From Porticoccaceae bacterium (GTDB taxonomy: Bacteria > Pseudomonadota > Gammaproteobacteria > Pseudomonadales > Porticoccaceae): 7,286 bases of DNA. The translations under genes were made by a program, and so were the position numbers. The stretch is from the NCBI GenBank assembly GCA_003448675.1, contig DLXZ01000202.1, positions 1 through 7,286 of the forward strand, given 5' to 3'. Under the pieces are notes generated by a model that did not search any database, was not told the DNA's origin, and worked only from the letters and a program-made list of their open reading frames with translations. Below, in pieces: positions 4,859 to 7,286 of this stretch; positions within the stretch are counted from its first letter, which is position 1; every line of letters begins with the position of its first letter.

Positions 4859-6676
4859 ATGCGCGCTTTTCACGTTTTACTGGGCCTCTCGATTCTACTG
4901 CTGACCAGCCTGGCCTATGCCGACAGTCCTTATCACGCCATTACCCAGGGGCAAGTCGCCTATACAGAACACCCTACAGACCAGCCTCCCCTGAGCGGCT
5001 GGCAGGAAACCGGCTTGCCATTTTCCGGCTCCGCCCGGCAGACAACGGGCACTTTCTGGTTTCGCTTCCCCGTGGAGGCCCTCCCCGCCGACCAGCGCGA
5101 CAGCCTTTATGTCGCCCATCATGTATTTGATATCACCGTATACCTTAACGGTCACCGGGTCGGCAGCACCGAACGGCTCGATGGTCTGGAATCCACGGGC
5201 TGGAACCATCCGTTTTATACGGCCATTCCCGCGCTCTTCTGGCAAGAGACCGGCAACCAGCTGCTGGTGCGCATACGCAGCGGCGAACCCAACGCGGTGC
5301 TATCGCCAGTCTTCCTGGGCGCGCAAACCGCTCTGCAAACCCACTACCAGCAAGCCGTCAGGCAGAAAATCCACATCGCCGAATGGAGCATGATTACCTG
5401 TCTGATCATGGGTGGTCTTACCCTTTTCATCTGGTTGCTACGCCGTAAGGACCGGCTCTATTTGTATTTCTCACTGCTCTGCTTCAGCTGGTCGGTGGTC
5501 ATGTTCTATCTGGCCATACCGTTTGCCCCCTTCGACCACGGCAGCTGGCTTCGCTTCGCCTTTTACTGTGTCGATTTATCCGGCTTCTTCCTGTTCATGT
5601 TTCTCTACGAGTTGATGAAGCTGGAGCGGCCACGACTCAAATTCACCGCCATCATTGCAGTACTACTCTCAGCGGTGCTGCTGTTCAGCATGCCAATGCA
5701 CCTGCACTCACTGGTGATCACTCTGGTCCATGGCATGCATCTGGCGCTGGTGGTCTACCTGCTCGTCATTGGCACACGCATCGCCATTCGCAAACGCAGC
5801 CGCGAACTGCTGGTGTTGATCCCCGGATTTCTGATTATTGCGGCTCTGGTCCTGCACGACATCTACGCCTTCCAGGTCGCTGCCCGGCAACCGGGCGGGC
5901 TGCCGGAAGGCACCTACATGCAATACGGATTCGCCGTATTGCTGATACTCATGTTTATCCACTTGGTGCGCACCTTCGTGCGCGCACTCAACAGCAGCGA
6001 AACCCTCAACAGCCAACTGGAAAAACGGGTGGCCGAAGTGTCCGCCTCGCTGGAGCAAAGCTACGCAGAAAATCACGCCCTCGCACTGCACAATCATGCC
6101 CAGCAAGAACGCCAGAAAGTCTACCGGGACCTGCACGATGACGTGGGCGCAAAACTGCTCTCCATCCTGCACTCGCGCGCGGAAGACGAAAAATCCCTGC
6201 TGGCCCGGGAAGCGCTGTCTTCCCTGCGGGAAACCGTCAACCAAAGTACCCGCGACGTGATCCCTCTGAACGAGCTGGTGAGCAACACGCTCAGCGAAAC
6301 AGAAAACCGCCTGGCTCACGCACGCATTCCGTTTGAGGCCACCGTTAGCGGCAACACCCCCGACCTGCCCGCCGACCCCAAGAAGGCCTACCACCTGAGC
6401 CGCATCCTTCGCGAACTAACCTCCAACATCATCAAGCATGCCAACCAGGGGCCAGTCCGTTTGCACTGCGAGGCAAGCCACCACACCCTGGCTCTGACTC
6501 TGCAGGATAATGGCCCTGGCCTGCCGGAAACCAGCCACTCACCAGGAATGGGACTGACCAATATCCGTTTTCGGGCCACGGAAATCGGCGCTACGATGGA
6601 ATGGGAAAACCAACCGGAAGGGGGATGCCGGTGTCAGTTGCAGATACCCATACACGCCATGCTGCTTGATTACTAA
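4859..6676 (+). CDS. Membrane sensor histidine kinase: beta-sandwich sensor, 7TM-DISM, HisKA_3, HATPase_c
   Basis: 605 residues. The signal peptide is MRAFHVLLGLSILLLTSLAYA, cleaved before DSP. The ATG at 4859 was chosen because it puts this signal at the N-terminus; the frame is open back to 4718, but that extension is basic and not signal-like. The ribosome site is weak. Residues 24-165 form a periplasmic beta-sandwich (TFWFRFPVE, DITVYLNGHRVG, NHPFYTAIPALF, NQLLVRI) like the N-terminal domain of GH2 hydrolases and other galactose-binding-like folds, as in 7TMR-DISM extracellular modules. Seven TM helices span about 176-375, then a coiled coil at 378-420. The HisKA_3 motif VYRDLHDDVG carries the phospho-acceptor His426. 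The HATPase_c has the N-box RELTSNIIKHA (Glu519, Asn523), G1 box DNGPG (550-554) and G2 GMGL (563-566), all intact. It should autophosphorylate and pass phosphate to a NarL/LuxR-type regulator, which is not in the window. The ligand is unknown; the fold hints at a carbohydrate. Confidence 0.92.
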   Translation: MRAFHVLLGLSILLLTSLAYADSPYHAITQGQVAYTEHPTDQPPLSGWQETGLPFSGSARQTTGTFWFRFPVEALPADQRDSLYVAHHVFDITVYLNGHRVGSTERLDGLESTGWNHPFYTAIPALFWQETGNQLLVRIRSGEPNAVLSPVFLGAQTALQTHYQQAVRQKIHIAEWSMITCLIMGGLTLFIWLLRRKDRLYLYFSLLCFSWSVVMFYLAIPFAPFDHGSWLRFAFYCVDLSGFFLFMFLYELMKLERPRLKFTAIIAVLLSAVLLFSMPMHLHSLVITLVHGMHLALVVYLLVIGTRIAIRKRSRELLVLIPGFLIIAALVLHDIYAFQVAARQPGGLPEGTYMQYGFAVLLILMFIHLVRTFVRALNSSETLNSQLEKRVAEVSASLEQSYAENHALALHNHAQQERQKVYRDLHDDVGAKLLSILHSRAEDEKSLLAREALSSLRETVNQSTRDVIPLNELVSNTLSETENRLAHARIPFEATVSGNTPDLPADPKKAYHLSRILRELTSNIIKHANQGPVRLHCEASHHTLALTLQDNGPGLPETSHSPGMGLTNIRFRATEIGATMEWENQPEGGCRCQLQIPIHAMLLDY

Positions 6677-6705
6677 AACCCCATTGAATCGTTGCCCCGG
6701 GTTTT
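6675..6705 (+). terminator. Weak hairpin after the kinase stop (partial terminator or spacer)
   Basis: AAAACCC and GGGTTTT pair as a 7-bp stem across a 17-base loop, overlapping the TAA stop. The short, A/T-heavy stem and long loop make a poor terminator, and the T-tract is inside the stem. Read-through into the next gene, 63 bases on, is likely. Confidence 0.25.
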
Positions 6706-6739
6706 CTAGCCTTGGTATTTTTCAGGTGCGTCACATTCC

Positions 6740-7105
6740 ATGCGTATTTACTTTTTCGTGCTGATTCTGCTCGGCCTCCTGCCTTCTGCCTCATTGGCAG
6801 AGTCAGACTGCCAGCTCAACATTCTTCACAGTGCCATTGGGTCCACACACAGCTTTAACCTGGAAGTGACCTGTGCGGGCAACTACAACACGCTCACCTA
6901 CTTGCTACGCAGCAAGACCCAAAAGAATGGCACTACACGCATCGACAGTGAAAGCGGCGAGTTGCACATTCTGGGCGATAGCAAGACGACCGGCCCAATT
7001 AAACTCGACCTGACCGCCGGTGACAGCGTGACAGTTGAAGCAAGAATCCTGCAAGCCTGTGAAATCCTGGCGGATACGACCCTGCACTATTCACACGAGC
7101 ACTAA
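6740..7105 (+). CDS. Small exported protein, possible CsgH-like curli chaperone
   Basis: 121 residues with a clear Sec signal peptide (MRIYFFVLILLGLLPSASLA, cleavage before ESD), so periplasmic or secreted. The mature part of about 101 residues is beta-rich with no helix obvious. It reads SFNLEVTC, LTYLLRSKTQKNG, TTRIDSESGEL, PIKLDLTAGDSVTVEARI and ILADTTLHY. From memory this order matches the CsgH/CsgC immunoglobulin-like chaperones: Y.L..K...G.s.i.qSG, then L.l..GD...v...i. Those proteins keep curli amyloid subunits from polymerising in the periplasm. Cys24, Cys45 and Cys107 give at most one disulfide, and the classic CsgC CxC is absent. The ATG is fixed by the signal peptide; the only Shine-Dalgarno-like AGG is 13 bases away. 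It follows the kinase by 63 bases on the same strand, so co-transcription is possible. The exported beta protein call is solid; the CsgH assignment is tentative. Confidence 0.7.
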   Translation: MRIYFFVLILLGLLPSASLAESDCQLNILHSAIGSTHSFNLEVTCAGNYNTLTYLLRSKTQKNGTTRIDSESGELHILGDSKTTGPIKLDLTAGDSVTVEARILQACEILADTTLHYSHEH

Positions 7106-7286
7106 ACCCAGGACGGGAATGGCCACCGCGGAATCAGCGGTAAACGTTCAAGACCCTCAACGGTAACCTACGCATTGAGGCTCGCCTTTAACCGCTCAAA
7201 CACTCAAAGAGTGCCTGGCCCCGTTGTTGGGATCGGCTCACAACGACAACAACCTGCCGAAAAGCGCTGTTATGGTGAAATGCGGA
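7106..7286. other. Right-end region with a run of short inverted repeats, no convincing gene
   Basis: Four consecutive dyads are visible: ACCGC/GCGGT (7125-7141, loop 7), CCTCAA/TTGAGG (7155-7180, loop 14), CACTC/GAGTG (7201-7213, loop 3) and GTTGTTG/CAACAAC (7223-7253, loop 17). None is followed by a T-run. On the minus strand one frame is open from the window edge to a TAA at 7188-7190 (32 codons), and it could be the tail of a convergent gene. Codon use and composition do not settle it. No tRNA features were found. Confidence 0.35.

Noticed and set aside
5708..6394. 228-codon minus-strand frame opposite the kinase
   Set aside because: Antisense to the TM and HisKA part of an intact histidine kinase; Gln/His/Val-rich shadow with no domain signature.
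7125..7253. Integron attC site or tRNA
   Set aside because: No matched GTTRRRY/RYYYAAC cores and no cloverleaf with a T-loop consensus could be found.

Overview
The window looks like a piece of the chromosome of a moderately GC-rich marine-type gammaproteobacterium. An Alcanivorax- or Marinobacter-like host is a guess from gene style: a YahK-type dehydrogenase, a 7TM-DISM histidine kinase and an OmpA-like small barrel. No rRNA, tRNA, CRISPR array, transposase or phage gene was seen. Most of it reads as ordinary, tightly packed core or accessory chromosome, with no intergenic gap over 300 bases.

Layout. (1) 1-1044, plus strand: the 3' two-thirds to three-quarters of a flavin monoamine oxidase that is cut by the window edge. 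It keeps the Cys used for covalent FAD attachment in mammalian MAO and the aromatic-cage tyrosines. (2) 1118-1531, minus strand: a four-helix inner-membrane protein of unknown function. It is divergent from (3) 1655-2248, plus strand: a TetR/AcrR repressor. Two near-identical 15-bp palindromes (consensus GTGACCA-N-TGGTCAC) lie between them and are very likely the repressor's operators. (4) 2341-2868, minus strand: a small outer-membrane beta-barrel protein. (5) 3064-4116, minus strand: a zinc alcohol dehydrogenase/aldehyde reductase of the YahK group, closed by a strong intrinsic terminator at 3021-3049. (6) 4332-4703, minus strand: an unrecognised small acidic Cys-containing protein. (7) 4859-6676, plus strand: a membrane sensor histidine kinase with a periplasmic GH2/galactose-binding-like beta-sandwich, seven TM helices, a coiled coil and a HisKA_3/HATPase_c core. 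(8) 6740-7105, plus strand: a small exported protein that resembles the CsgH/CsgC curli-chaperone fold. (9) 7106-7286: a tail with no convincing gene but a run of short inverted repeats.

How the parts may work together. The TetR, membrane-protein and operator block looks like a self-contained autoregulated module. The kinase has no response regulator in view. Its HisKA_3 class normally partners NarL/LuxR-type regulators, and the gene just downstream looks like a periplasmic amyloid (curli) chaperone. The right-hand end may therefore be the edge of a curli/biofilm locus whose regulator and fibre genes lie beyond the window; this is inference. The left and middle genes (amine oxidase, barrel, dehydrogenase) show no obvious shared pathway.
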